A stretch of DNA of 64,000 nt. Source: Diplosphaera chodatii. Taxonomy: Eukaryota; Chlorophyta; Trebouxiophyceae; Prasiolales; Stichococcaceae. Position 1 is the stretch's first letter, and every line of letters starts with the position of its first letter. Of the stretch, positions 11,279-23,547 are shown piece after piece. Where the stretch lies: assembly GCA_032358165.1 (NCBI GenBank), contig JAALGY010000015.1, forward strand, positions 1,116,001 through 1,180,000, written 5' to 3'. The notes under the pieces are model-generated. The model saw only the letters and a list, made by a program, of their open reading frames with translations, did not search any database and was not told the origin of the DNA. Made by a program: the position numbers and the translations under genes.

Positions 11279-12455
11279 ATGTCGTCAGTCCGCAGGCGGC
11301 TCAAGAACAACAAGCCTCCCGAGGGGTGGGAGCTCATCGAGGAGGTCATTGAGGACTTTGAGCTGCAGGCGAGAGGTTGCATGAGGTTGCTCATGTAAGT
11401 TTCTGCACGATGCCTGGCAAGTCAGAGAGCTCCTGCCTTTCCGGTGGATGCTCACACGGTGCGGCTGCTGCAGATGAAGGAGGCCGTCAATGAGGACCAC
11501 GAGGGCAAGCGAAAGAACGAGCTCACGTGGAAGATCAACCGCATCCACTGGGAAAAGAATCGCTTCATCTACGACCTGATGTACGTTCGCAAGGTAAATT
11601 CCTGTCTGCAGTTCCCCTCTGTGAGCCGTACTGGATGGTCTGTTGCCATACAAGCTGAGAGGCTGCATATGGTCTCGGGTTCCACAGGCAACATAGTCTA
11701 TGACTACACGGTACGGTCTATTGACATGTAGGTCATGTCGAGGGAGCTCTTTGACTACCTGGTCCGCGAGAAGATTGCAGACGGACCACTTGTTGCAAAG
11801 TGGCGGAAGCCCGGCTTCGAGATTCTGTGCTCCATGCTGGCGGTCCAGAAGGGCAACCACAATTTCGGCACCACGTCCCATTGCAGGGTGAGCCGTTGTA
11901 TAGTGCCCTGCAGCATTTGATGGTCGCACACAGAAAGGTGGCCGGTGAAGAACGCCGCACCACATACTGCAGGTACCGCTGGGAAAGCGGGCAGGGCAGC
12001 AGCGCATCACGCCGGATGTGCAGATTGGCTGCATCAGCTGCGCATCGGGCGACGGCCGTTTTGGGGGCCCTGTGTGGTACGACCTCCTAGTCTCATTTGC
12101 TTTGCCTGCTAACATGCTGTGTTTGGATGCATATCCAGCTGTGGTGTCTGCTGACCGGCCTGTCATGCTGCACACCTGCCCGGCTTTGCATGCACGGTGC
12201 GCCAAACAACCATCGTGGCTTTGACGCTTGCACCTGTCGATCGGCAGGTGGAACACGCCCATGGAGGAGGACGCGCCGGCCGACGAGCACCGAGCGACGT
12301 GGGGGCAGGCGGGGGCGGAGGTGGCGGCGGGGGGCGCCGGGGGCGGGCCGCCGCCGCCCACACGCAAGCGGCCGCTCGAGGAGGAGGAGGACGACCTGGA
12401 CGACGATGTCAAGCGGCGGCTCATGGCGCTGCAGGGGGGCGCGGGGCTCGACTGA
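11279..12455 (+). CDS. Divergent BUD31/G10-family splicing factor with an acidic C-terminal extension
   Basis: BUD31 (G10) is a small spliceosomal protein. Five exons (11279-11368, 11474-11593, 11732-11887, 11973-12076, 12248-12455) keep frame and give about 225 residues; normal BUD31 is about 144. The start (PPEGWELIEEVIEDFELQ), the block NEDHEGKRKNELTWKINRIH, RFIYDLMY, SRELFDYLV and VAKWRKPGFE all align with the family, as does NFGTTSHCRVP. The Cys-rich zinc region is eroded: the usual LCCLRC is LCSMLA, the usual C-x-C before RVP has one Cys, and the final Cys-rich segment is reduced to GCISCASGDG. An added tail contains GGGPPPPTRKRPLEEEEDDL and ends VKRRLMALQGGAGLD, which looks like a nuclear localisation signal plus an acidic stretch. 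The first intron begins GC, chosen because it restores ELQ-MKEAV exactly. Family membership is secure; whether it is the main BUD31 or a paralogue is unknown. Confidence 0.85.
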
Positions 12456-13471
12456 CAGATGGGCAATGCCGCTGGGGCTGCCGCCGGCTTGCCATCAAAG
12501 CCAACACCAGGCGGTGTCTCTTTCTTGACCGGAATTGAGAACCTAGCCCATGATCGGCTTATCAGTCGCTTGTTTGTGCCGGCGGGCACTGACAGAGTTT
12601 GTGTAGCGTCTGCACCTGGCTGCGGGAAGTAGTGACACAGCAGTGTGGTACACCAGTCAGCAGTGATGCGCCGGCATAGGGCAACCGTGTGTAAGATCTC
12701 AAGTAGGTGAGTCAGGTGCATGTAATTGCAGACAGGGCCTTGACACTTCAAACTATCCACATCGCTGGTTGCAGAACAACAGCCCCCACAGATCTTGTCA
12801 AAATATCGACATTGCACAGAACCACAAAGTCCCCCAGACTGTGGACCCACTCTACCAAACACCGCTGAACGCACACTACATGCCAAGTGCGATGAGTTCG
12901 CCTGAAAAACACCTGCATTCGCAATGGGACACCTATCCCTGCTGGTGCCACTCTTCAATCGCTGTGCTACTCATGTACACAGATGCACCAGGGCATTGCA
13001 AACTACCTCCTATGCTCTAACAGTATTGCATGCAAGGCCCACAGCCCAGCTGCAGGACGAACTGCAGCGCACATGTACTGTATGCTAGTCTTGGGGATCC
13101 TGTGACCCTGAGGCCTGCGGTGCTGCAGCCAACGCTTCTCCTGGGCAGAGAGATATTGTAGCTATGTCTTGCACGCTGGATGCGTACGCACAGCATGACT
13201 GCTGTCACTCCTATACTTGAGGGGGGAGGGTCGCTGGGTGCAACGGGCTACACCATGATGCCCGGCATCACTGCGCAGCTGCAGCACTCGGCGAACCCAG
13301 TCCTTAAAGTGCTCAACTGGGTCCACAAGTAGATCGATCTGCTAAAGTGATGCTTTGAGTGTACCAAATTCGATGTGGCTCAGCAACGCTGCAACCACCT
13401 CATCTCTGCTGCGGGCATGCTGGCTGGGCAGCGGCGACTGGCAGTGGCTGCCAGGCGCCAGCTGCCGGACG
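12456..13471. other. Convergent spacer, about 1 kb, no gene recognised
   Basis: This separates the 3' ends of the BUD31-like gene and the RRM gene. Both strands contain only short open stretches without recognisable protein or convincing splice borders. Only 3' untranslated sequence is inferred. Confidence 0.35.
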
Positions 13472-16349
13472 TCAGCCCCAGTTGGCGCTGCCGAGCGGCG
13501 TGTCGGTGAAGCTGGACTGCAGGCCGCCCATGGTGGGGGTGTCACGGCCCAGGCTGCCGTGGGGCGTGAGGTGCTGCTGCGCCGCCGCAAGGCTGCCGCC
13601 CATCGGGGACCCCAGCGCGCTGTCAAAAGCCGAGGGGCTGGAGGCGATGAAGCCTGCCGTCGTGGCGACCCCACTCGGCGACGGTGGCATGGCCCCGTGC
13701 GGAGTGGCATGGCGGGGCGTGGCAAAGGCGCTGCCGCCGCCGGTCGCGCCTGCGTAGCTGTCGCTGCCGCTTCCGTTGGTCTGCACAGCGGGCAGAGCGC
13801 TCTGCAGGTTGCCCATGTTGAAGCTGCCGCTGCCGAGGCTTCTCGCTGCGAGCGCGCCGTCGTCGAGGCCCGCGTGTGGTGTGACCGCCGCGCTCCCAGC
13901 CAGGCTGCTGGCATCGGCGCCGAGGCTGCCACCGCTGAGGCCGCTGCCGTCACCGACGAGCCCGCTGCCGCCGCCTGCGACCAGGCCGCCGTGATCGCCG
14001 CCCAGGCCGCTGGCACCCAGGCCAACGCCACCGCCAATGCCCCCCGGGAAGCCGCCAGCCGCACCCGCCCCAAGGCCGACTCCGCTGCCCAGGCCGCCGC
14101 CGATGCCGCCCAGATTGCTTCCATACTGAGGTTGGTTGAAGCTGCCGCCGATGGCCCCGATGAGCTGGTTTGGATCGCTATGCATAGGAGCTGAGCCACC
14201 ATACTGAGCTGAAAACCCTGCTGTATTGAGACCTGCACAGCGAGAGAAGCGCTTGCAGCTCAGCCACCGCAAGCAGCTATAGATACACCGCTCCCTCCTG
14301 ATGTTGGAAGTAGATCGCCCCATTGAGATACAAGTGCTGAATGCTGAATGCATGTCACCCACCTGATAAGCTAGCCCCCATGCCCAACTGCGCGCTGCCC
14401 ATTGCCGCTGGCATACCGCCCAAGCCCACAGCACCTATGCTGCCCCCACCCCGATACCCGGCCGCGCCGTACGCTGTTTGCCCGAAGCCCTGGGCCTGGA
14501 GCCCGTATGGAGCCTGCGCAGGCTGTTGTAAGGATGGTGTACATCAAGCTGCATATGCCGGTGCGGCAGCTGTGGCTGGTTGCATTGCACACCGCACTTG
14601 TCACTTCGGGTACCTGGGGGTAGGGTGGGTAGCCTGCGTAGGGGGCCCCGCGACCGTAGGCGAGGAAGGGCGGCGCTGCGCCGCCGCGTCCAGCCAGTGG
14701 AAGCCCGCGCGGCGGGGGCATCTGATCCCGCGGCACCGCCCGCTTGATCTCAATCTGCTTGTCATGCAGCGCCTGCCGCGCACAAGCATGACCGTCAATG
14801 CTGTTCTTCTCTGCTTGCCAGGTGCGCGCTGGTGTGCGCCTGCAACTGCATGATGGCAAAGGCAGCGTGCAGACAGCTGGCACACCTGCAGGGGGCCCGC
14901 ATTGAGCACATCATCCACGGTGTCCTCGTTGGCGAATGTCACAAAACCAAAGCCACGCGGACGGCGGTTTTCGTGGTCCAGCATCACGACCGCATCGTCC
15001 ACGGGGCCAAACTGCACGGCGGAATGTGAGGACATGCCTTGAGAGCAGGTGCCGTGTTGTGTAAATGATATGCTAAATCTAGACGCCGCAGGCCGCTGCC
15101 CGTCCTGACTGCAGGTGGTGGCCACGTGCATACATGCAGCCAGGCGGACGCCACTCAGCATCATTCAATAATAAGACCGTGCAGCACCTGCTCAAAATAC
15201 TGACGGAGTGCTGCCTCATCGACTGAGGGCGCCAGACCGCCTACGAAAACTTTGCGGGTGCGCCCCGGCGGCAGGCCTGTGGCGCCGGCAGCACGGCCAG
15301 GGTGCTCCTCCTTCGGCACCGCCTTCTTGGCCTCGACCTGCAGGCCATAGACTCCTTCAACAAAGGCGCGGCCGCGGATCAGCACGTGGACCGCGCAAAA
15401 CCCAGTCCGGGTCGGTCGGCAGATAGGTGCAGTGCACCACTTGGCGTCGGCTGCCACGCTGGAGGCGTGAACGTCGCCGCAGGCAACAGCGGGGTGACCT
15501 GCCGTGCCGGGTAGCTGGTGCACTGGTGAGACGGTGATCGATGTCAACCCGTCCCGCGGATCACCGGGCACGGGGCCTCGGCACTGCCCAGTCCGAGTCG
15601 GACGACTCTTGAACAAGTTGCCTGGCGGTGTTGCGCTGCACAACCCGCGCAGCGTCACGCGAACAACATTTGGACATGTGACCGTCCCCCTCAGCTGCAT
15701 GTGCAGCCGCCGCATGCGTGTGGAGCACCCAAAGGCGTGCCAGGGCAAAAAGCGCACAGCGTCGAAGCACGCACAATAACTCCAACACGTGCACCGCGGA
15801 CGTGCGGGGGCGGTGCCCGCGTCCTGCACTGTCAGCAGCACGCGTGCTACCGTAGGCCGCTGTCGCGCAGCCATACTGCCCGCTGCTGCCTGGGCTCGCT
15901 CCCAGAAAACGCTGCAGGCTATGCCTTGCACTCGCTGCAAGCCAGGCCGCTGGCGCAGCCCCGACCGGTGCGAAACCGGTGCTATACCGTTTCGCTGTGG
16001 CCAACAGAAGTGTACGCGGTGCCACACGCCGCGCAAGGACCGTATAGGGAAGCTTAGGGCAACATGGCCATACCACGCACGGAGAGCAGCTCACCTCTCG
16101 TCTGTCGATTGTGTGGCTGAGCGACGCGACTTTCTCTGCCACCTGTGGGTCCTCAAAGACAACAAAACCAAAGCCCCGTGGCCTGCCTGTATGCCTGTCA
16201 TAGCTGACAAACGCTTCCAGCACCTGGCCGAAGTTGCTGAAGTACGCTTCCAGTTTCTCTGCCGTGGTGCCCCAGCTCAGGCCTCCGCAGAAGATCTTGC
16301 TGTCCTGCCGCGGGTGCAGTGTGCCGCTGGCGCCGCCGGGCTGAGGCAT
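13472..16349 (-). CDS. Two-RRM glycine-rich RNA-binding protein (hnRNP A/B, Musashi/DAZAP1-like)
   Basis: This is a predicted RNA-binding protein acting in mRNA processing or translation control. Six exons (16349-16095, 15337-15188, 15011-14886, 14772-14614, 14513-14363, 14217-13472) keep frame and give about 528 residues. RRM1 (residues about 14-90) has RNP2 KIFCGGLSW and RNP1 RGFGFVVF; RRM2 (about 110-195) has KVFVGGLAP and RGFGFVTF. Both end in the family's A(V)KKAVPK/IKRAVPRD linkers. The last 300 residues are low complexity: Gly, Ser, Ala, Gln and Tyr, with GGIGGGLGSGVGLGAG-type runs, and the end reads SFTDTPLGSANWG. The layout matches plant RNP1 and animal Musashi/DAZAP1. The ATG at 16349 lies 16 codons before RRM1. 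Confidence 0.9.
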
Positions 16350-16850
16350 TCTTCAATGACAGCTATCGTCCAGCAGGTGGAGCGACACACTATGCTCCAA
16401 CTGCTCCCGCCTGCCCACACCCATGCATGGCGCCGAGGCTAAAGCTGCAAATGGGGTTGGCACGAGTATCGGAAGCCCTTTCTGCTCTGTTGAGTGGAGA
16501 CACGGCTTGATGTACATGACGACACTTGCCGACGAGCATGTGGTAACACGCTAGATCACAGTCTACGGTAAACCGATACAGATTCCCCTGCTTCACAGGC
16601 GTCGACAAACAACCATTATGGGCAAACTCTTCAGCGCTTGCAGTGAACACATGCCCAAGCATATTCGACTGGCAGCCAATTCACTGTGACACGCAAAGCC
16701 TTGTCACGCAACTGCATGGCGAATCAACTGCAGGAAACGAGCTGAGGCTGAACAGACTCCATTTGTGTTCACTCCACACGGGTAAATCAGCGGCAGAGGG
16801 GTCCCCAACAGTCCTGAAGCACGTTTACAACAACCGGTCGCCTCTCCTGC
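16350..16850. other. Spacer between the RRM gene promoter and the SRPBCC gene 3' end
   Basis: Both neighbours are on the minus strand. This 500-nt stretch should carry the RRM gene promoter and the 3' end of the SRPBCC gene. No coding exon is recognised. Confidence 0.35.
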
Positions 16851-17723
16851 TCACGCTGCACTCTCCAACTCTGCTGTGCCCTCAGTTGCATACTTGGCAA
16901 AGCGCGCCATGTCTCGCCGCAGTATGCCCTCGACGACTGGCGTCAAGCTCTGTAAACGCCAGGCCACATCAATAAGATCATCTTGACATGGCCACTTTGA
17001 TGAGCATTGCTCATTGATGGCGTGAGCAAAACACATCCGCTACTCACATTGCCGAAGGGCACCAGGACATCTGGTAGCTCGTATGATATGGTGAGCTTCA
17101 CGGCGCACGATGACGATGACTTTTTGTAGAAGCGTATCTGCCCACGGTTCGCAATCTCTATGGCAGTGCCTGTCGAGCCTGGCACTGATCTCCAGTGGAT
17201 CTGCACAGCAGAAACCCCCCGATGATGAATGCCCATGAAGCTGCATGCGCACCCTTGTCCAACATGTGTGCGCCTGTTGGGCTGTCTGCTGCGCACCTTC
17301 TGATGCTGCATGGGGGTGAGGTTCAGCGCGAGCCAGGAAAACTCCCAGTCGCGGCCAAACTGATGTGTAGACAGTAGCCACTTTGACAACTTCGGGTCAT
17401 CGGGCTGTACTGTTACGCTGCGGATCCAGGGCATCCACTTTGGGATGAGCTCCCGGTCTTCCCAGAGCTGCCACGCCTTTTCCAGCGGCACCTCGACCTC
17501 TGTCTCGGCACTGCAGCACAGGCCATCACCCTCTCAATGTCCTGAGCACTCCACCGACTGGACAATACATGCAGGAATTCCTGATCAACCAACCTCACCT
17601 GTTTTCTAGCCATTGAGCTGCACGAACTTTGCTGCCGTTTGAGATCGAGCTGCCCAGTGCTGTGCCCACGAACTGCCTCTGTAGCAGAGAACCTGCGGAG
17701 AGACATGCGACATTTCCTGTCAT
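16851..17723 (-). CDS. SRPBCC (START/polyketide-cyclase-like) protein, probably plastid-targeted
   Basis: This is a lipid- or ligand-binding fold protein of the polyketide cyclase/dehydrase superfamily, of unknown ligand. Exon 1 from the ATG at 17723 gives an N-terminus (MTGNVACLSAGSLLQRQF onward) with transit-peptide composition. It splices with preserved phase to the conserved domain: AETEVEVPLEKAWQLWEDRE, LIPKWMPWIRSV, then DWEFSWLALNLTPMQHQK, IHWRSVPGSTGTAIEIANRG, and LTISYELPDVLVPFGN. The C-terminus contains LTPVVEGILRRDMARF. The pattern fits plant chloroplast members of this family. The biochemical role is not known from sequence. Confidence 0.8.
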
Positions 17724-18413
17724 GGCTACGTCAGCATTGAGGCTAACGCGTTCAATCCTTCGCATGCAGCAGGATCACACACCAGAACTGGGGCGTCGCC
17801 TTGACCACGCGCTGCGTGATTGCACCAAACCTCTGCTGAGAACCTGTATGCACATGCGCCAACAAGTCAGCCACAAACGTCCCAAGCCTTGATCCTGTGG
17901 AAGCTGGCCGAATGCAAGGTGCACGTCGTCACCTGTTGCCTTGACGAGCGGTCTGATCGTGCCCAAACCAGCTGTTGATGTGGTGTATGGACGTTGCACT
18001 GCATGGGTGTACCTGGTCTCAAACAGAACCTGTGCACAAATCGCTTACCACCACGACTGGGATGGTGCTGTCGACTTGAGTGAGGAGATGTGCAAGGCCG
18101 TATTCGCAGACAGTCTGCGAATGGGAGTTTGGGTGCTTTCATCAGCATGCGTGGCATAGCTTCCATCTTGCCAGCGAGGCGCCAGCATGGAACGCTGCCA
18201 GCCTGGCAAAATGTGTCGCTATATATGCCAGCATTTGGAGGTGTCATCAGCATTGGACTGCAGTTGAGACCAAGCTGGAGGTATGCTTGCTTGCTACATG
18301 ATTGCATCCAGGGCAGCGCCACACCGAAGCGGCGGTTGTGTAATGGCATGTGCAGCAATCAAGGCAGCCAAAACGCTGAACGGCACGCCGCCCAACAGCA
18401 GGCTACCCGTTCC
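17724..18413. other. Spacer of 690 nt, no gene recognised
   Basis: This lies between the SRPBCC start and the uL3m stop, both on the minus strand. Several open stretches exist on either strand, but none shows a recognisable domain or consistent splice sites. It probably holds the SRPBCC promoter and the uL3m 3' untranslated region. Confidence 0.35.
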
Positions 18414-19996
18414 TTACGCCCCAAACGGGTCGGTTTGGTCGGGCGACATGGGTGGCAAGGACACCCCGTCTGTTCCTGCTGTCGGCCATGGCAGTGGCGG
18501 CTGGTCTGCAGCAGTCTTGTACACGGCGTCCCGCACATACACCCAGTTGCCTTTGTGACCCGGCACCTGCCCCTTCACATAGAGCAGGTTTCGGTCCGCG
18601 TCCACCTGGCAACGCAGGCGACAGGCATGTCAACACACACGCCAGCTTCTCAGCCAAGACATTCCCACATTGACTGCAATCAGACGGATGCAGTAGCCAC
18701 CAGAAATGTGGCTACACATTTGCCAGAATGTATACCTTGTACACCCAGGCAGACTGTAGTGTGCGGCGCTTGCCACCCATGCGGCCAGGCATGGGGGTAC
18801 CCGGCCACACCTTGCCGGGATCCTGGCACGCGCCCGTCGAGCCCCGCAGCCGGTGCGCCTTGCTGTTGCCATGCGATGCAGACCCACCAGCAAAGCCAAA
18901 CCGCTTCATCACACCCTGACGACAAGCACAACACAGATCTTGTTGGCACTCCGACATAACACAAGCGTCAAGATGATGTAACAGGGCACATAAGATGGCC
19001 GAAAGCACCTGGAAGCCCTTGCCGATGGTGGTGCCCGTGACATCGACATACTGGCCCGGCACGAAATGATCGGCACGAATGTCAGTGCCTATTGGCAGCA
19101 GTGCATCCTGCAAAACACACCTTGCCGGTGATGATTCATAGCAATTGTTTCTCTTTGTGCTGCCGGCAGGCCTACCATCAGTCGGAGTGCACGAAATCTT
19201 GTGCATACAGACATGATGCACGGGTGCGCTTGTGCAAGGCGCCGTCCCACTCACCGAGGACACCCTAAACTCCACGACCTCACGCTTGGGCGGCACACTG
19301 GCGGCCCTAAAGTGGCCCAGCTCAGTGCCGGTGAGCTGCTTGTCGCGCTTGCTGCCTGCCCCCAGCTGCAGCGCCGTGTACCCCTCCTTCTCCCTTGTCT
19401 TCACTTGCGTCACCTGTAGGACTTTAGCAATAGTCAAAGCAAATTGTGTACTGGCAGCGCTCTCATTGTGCATCCTCGGGTGTGGAGCAAATGCTGTGCA
19501 GTGCACTACCTGGCAAGCATGCCAGCTGCCGCATGTCAACACATGCAACAACCTGGCAGTCGTCGAGCCAGAGAACTGTGAGCGGCAGACGCACGCCCCA
19601 CTGGTCCCACTCCTGTGTCATGCCGACCTTCACTGCAATGGCGCCGGTGCGTCGCGGGTACTCCCCTGGGATGCTGGCCGCCGCTGCTGCCTCGTCATCG
19701 CTGCTGTCCGCCAAGGCGGGCTGCGCAAGCCACCTGATCTGCTGGAGTGCCTGTCTCCCGCCTGTCGACGGTGCACAACGAGCACAGTGGACATCCGAAT
19801 TCAGGAAACCATCAGCATGCAGCAAACAGCCATGAGGGCTATGCAGCCGACATCTGATAGCACCTGCAATGCACGCTGCTGGTGCACTAGGGTGGTGCAG
19901 GGCAGCCGTCGGAACTTGAGCTGCTGAGAAGATGTGGCTGGCCTGGCTCAGCAGTGTGGCCAGCCGCGACGGCCCAGCGCGCAGCGCCACAGCCAT
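18414..19996 (-). CDS. Mitochondrial large-subunit ribosomal protein uL3 (MRPL3)
   Basis: uL3 is a core protein of the large ribosomal subunit, here of the mitochondrial type. The N-terminus from the ATG at 19996 ([18 protein letters not shown]) looks like a mitochondrial presequence. Conserved blocks in order: [138 protein letters not shown], and [20 protein letters not shown]. Together these cover the whole uL3 fold. The tail ends QTDPFGA. At least five exons are needed; the intron borders inside the first 150 residues are less certain. Confidence 0.9.
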
Positions 19997-20699
19997 GCAG
20001 ATCGGTCCTGGCGGTGCACTGCCGCGACCTGCCCGGCAAATGAGTCCTGAGCCTGTCTAGCTCTCTTGACGTTGGGCAGAGCGAGCAAATGAGCACGCAC
20101 ATCAACTTGTCTGGCAGCACGTAGTCAGCGTGTTTGCTGCAAAACCCTGATACATAGCATGCTTGCACAACGCTCATGCGCGGTGCACCACAAGTACACC
20201 TGCAGCGTCGCCCGCAAGAGCAACAGGTACGAGACAGCAATGTCTTGCGTGTGGAATGTGGAGAGGGGGGTCTTGTGTGCAAGTATGCAGTGTCAGGGTG
20301 CCAGGTTTGGGGTTGCAGGGGTTCTTGAGCGTGTATGTGCGCAGCATTGTAGAGAGGGGGCCAGCGTCTGTGTCACACGGCGCCAGCACGCGGCTGTCCA
20401 GCAGTCTCAAGCAGCCAGCGGCTGTCAGCATCAGGCCGGTGCCAGCAACCCAGCAGTCGATCACATTCCCGTGGCAGCTCCACTGTTGCGCAAGGTAGCA
20501 GCTGCAAGCTGCTGGAGTCTTCGTGGCAGACGAGGGCAGAAGTTCCCTCTGGCGAGCACAGCCGGTGGCAGGTGGCCTCGACGCAATGGCACGCTTGAGA
20601 CTCCAGACAGTAGACTGACGCCGCGATACAGTGCTTCTCTGCGCAGTGTGTCCAGCGCGCGACGGCGGCGGCAACAAGGCAGCAGTGGACCTCGACACC
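19997..20699. promoter_or_regulatory. Divergent spacer between uL3m and the CCCH zinc-finger gene
   Basis: The two flanking genes start on opposite sides of this 700-nt stretch, so it probably holds both promoters. No convincing exon is present. Long open stretches here lack recognisable protein. Confidence 0.35.
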
Positions 20700-23290
20700 A
20701 TGGACATGCGACAGTTTCAAGACTGTCGCTTCTTCCTGCAAGGGAGCTGCACGGCTGGCGCAGCCTGCCCGTTCGCCCACGATGAGGCCAAGGCCGCCAA
20801 GGTTCGGGCAGCGCTCCAGGCAGGAGGCGGCAGCGGCGCTGGCGGCGCGCGCGGCCCAGGGGCAGCCCGACCACAACAGGACTGCTACTTCTTCTCCATT
20901 GGCCAGTGCCGGAAGGGCGACAGCTGTCAGTTTCGTCATGATCCGAGCAAGGTTGCGGTGCAACCAGGGATGCAGCCAGCAGCAGCACAGCGGCCCAGCA
21001 CCATCGAGGAAAAGCTGAGCAAGCCGCTGGGAGCCAGCATTGGTGCGGCCTGGCAGCATCAGCAGTCCAGCATGGACCCCGCCCTGATTCTGCAGCTGCC
21101 CGCCTCGCCAGTGGGCCGCACCGCAGCGCTTGGCCGTGGCCACCCTGCAGCAGCCCGCAGCCAGCCCGTCATTCGGCTGACTCCACAGCACGATGCAGCC
21201 GCAGCGTTTGGGCGCGGCGGCGTTGCTGGCAGCTCGGGGCGCGACCGCGGCGGGATGGCAGGCAGTTCTGGCGATGATGGACCCCGCGACTGGGGTCCAG
21301 GACGTCCACCTTCAGGCGTGGCGCCTGCTCAGCCCGCAGTCGGCGCTGTGGTACAGCGGCTGGGACGGCCTGCAATTGCTGGCTGGGAGAATGGCATCAG
21401 GTGATTCGTTGGGACGCAATGCCTCAGTCGCGAGCAAAGTGCATGCTGCTGTAGGAGCAAGGCCGGATCCAATACTCAACATGCTACTGTTCTGCAGGGG
21501 AGTCAGGCAGACAGAGACTCGGAGCAATGGAGCAGCAGCAATGTCTGTGGAGACAGCGTCACCCCCTCGGCGGCGCTCAGTGTTGGACAGGCTGGGGCCC
21601 CGTCTTGGCAACCCATCATCAGACAGCAGTGCACCCACCAGCAGCAGACAGGGTGCAGCAATTGCAGACGACAGTGAAGCCGTCAAGCGCCCAGCAAACC
21701 GTTTGTCGAGCCGTGCGGTGAGCCTTGCTGCTTGCTGTTGCATTGGAGTGGGTGATTGTGCGCTGGACATGTGCTATTGTCACACCCATGTGAAGCTCTT
21801 CTGATGCTCTGCACGCTGTTGCTGCTACTGCTGTACAGTGCAGAAGGGACAGCAGTCAAATGCTCCTCTTTGGTCCGCAGGCCTCTTCACAGGAGCCGCT
21901 GACCTTGGACGAGGCGCCATCAAAAAGGGCGCGCCTGGGCGAGGCGGCTGCACGGCAGCAACAGTCGGACGGGGAGAGCGCAAGGGAACATCAGGTTACA
22001 ATCCGCAGGGGCGGCGCGGCGCCCAAGCTATTGGCGAGCAGGCTTGGGGAGCGGCCTGCCCATAGCTCGGGGTCAGATGCATCAGCCCCACGTCGCCCTT
22101 CACTGGCCGATGCCAAGCCGCTAGAGGTATGTGTCGTGTCGCCTGTGGCTGCTGCTGCATGCCCCTTCAGCTGAGCAGACTGATGCTAGGGAGAGGTCTT
22201 GCCCTGGTGTAACCATCTGTTTTGTGTGTGCAGAGTGGTTCGAGGTCTGCACACAGCGTCAAAGCGCCATCGGATATGTCGAAGGCAGCTGCGTTTGCAC
22301 CACCAAAGTCCAGGGAAGACCTGCGCAAGGTAAGGCAAGACTTCTGGTTGACCAAGGCGTACCAAGCCTGTGCAGAATGATGTGCTGAAGCAACACCTGC
22401 TATGGCTGCAAGCGTGATCTTAGGTAGTGAAACTGGACTGTGTGCGAGAGGAGCATCATGTCTTGCAGGACAAGGAGCGTGCTGCACTTGCAAGGCTATC
22501 GAGCCTGAAGTCACAGCCTGCAACAGCAGCAGCTGCACAGACCTCGCAACCAGCAGAGTCGGCGAGGGAGGCAGCGGCACCTGCCCAGCCGGTGCGCTGT
22601 GATGCCGCATCATGTTGTCCCCATTGTTGGTGTGTTGCACCTGCACTGCTGCATTGTCTGAAGACTCATGGTGTGGACCATGCTCTCCTCAGCAGGTGCG
22701 GAAGCGCATTCCCATACCTGCACCAGGCCAGCAGCAGCCCGTCGCTGCCAAAGCACTCACTGCAGCTCTGGCAGCCAAGCCCGCTGCAGCGCCCGGCCGC
22801 CAGGCACTGGCGCCAGCCAAAATCCGCACACCTGCGGCAAAGCTGCAGCCTACGGCGAAGCTGCAGCCTGCTGAGCGGGGGCAGAAACCCTCCACGCCAC
22901 AGGCTGTGGTGACCAAGGCCAACGCCAGCCTCGCTGCCAACTCCACCGAGGTACACCCTATTGCTGGCTTGCGCCATGTTGTCTGTGCAATCGCGCACCA
23001 GCTTGTGTTGCTCCCCCGACAACGATCGCACACTGCTTCTGTGGCAACTGGTTGTGCGTTTTCAAGCGCGGCCAAATTAGCGCCAGCTCACTGTGCACTT
23101 CCTGCCACAGTTCGCCTGGAATGTGGAGGGCATCGAGGATGCCGAGGACGACTTTGAGAACGATCTGGACCTAGACGCCGACGTGGACGAGGAAGCAGAT
23201 GTGGCAGCAGATGCTGGTGCCGGCGCTGGCGCAAGCCATACCGCTGACTTTGACAAGGAGCTTGCAGAGTTTGAGAACGCCTTCGACTAA
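20700..23290 (+). CDS. CCCH-type zinc-finger protein (ZC3H11A-like)
   Basis: This is a predicted nuclear RNA-binding protein with two CCCH fingers. Seven exons (20700-21400, 21498-21717, 21881-22126, 22234-22329, 22424-22591, 22696-22950, 23111-23290) keep frame and give about 621 residues. The fingers lie at the N-terminus: CRFFLQGSCTAGAACPFAH and CYFFSIGQCRKGDSCQFRH, both C-x7-C-x5-C-x3-H. The middle is disordered, with ASPPRRRSVLDRLGPRLG (a motif seen in ZC3H11A-type proteins), a Lys/Ala/Pro-rich stretch and a short helix VREEHHVLQDKERAALARL. The C-terminus is acidic (DAEDDFENDLDLDADVDEEA) and ends FDKELAEFENAFD. The ATG at 20700 is the first in frame and has a good context (accATGG). In animals ZC3H11A works with the TREX mRNA export complex; that role here is inference. 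Confidence 0.85.
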
Positions 23291-23547
23291 TGCAGCAGGC
23301 ACATAGTTGTGGTGGGACTGCTGCTGCGGCGGACCTGACTTTGCCTTGCAATGGAGGCATGAGTGGCTGCACCTTGACGCTCAGCCCGCTCTGCCAGGTG
23401 CAGCCACTGGGCCTGTGGTTGCTTCTGTGTCAGCCGCCTCTGATCAATCTGTGGTGTGACGCTGCGTCTTGTCATGACGCCACGAGGACATGTCAGGCAA
23501 CTTGGTGGTGTCAGCACATTTGCAAGAATTCCTGTTGATCGTTCAGT
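23291..23547. other. Short convergent spacer
   Basis: This lies between the stop of the CCCH gene and the stop of the minus-strand gene ending at 23548. No exon is recognised. Confidence 0.3.

Noticed and set aside
11285..12958. Minus-strand open frame of 557 codons
   Set aside because: It is antisense to the BUD31-like gene, whose conserved protein is on the plus strand.
13355..14194. Plus-strand Ala-rich frame of 279 codons
   Set aside because: It is the complement of the Gly-rich tail of the RRM protein; Ala runs arise from complementing Gly/Ser codons.
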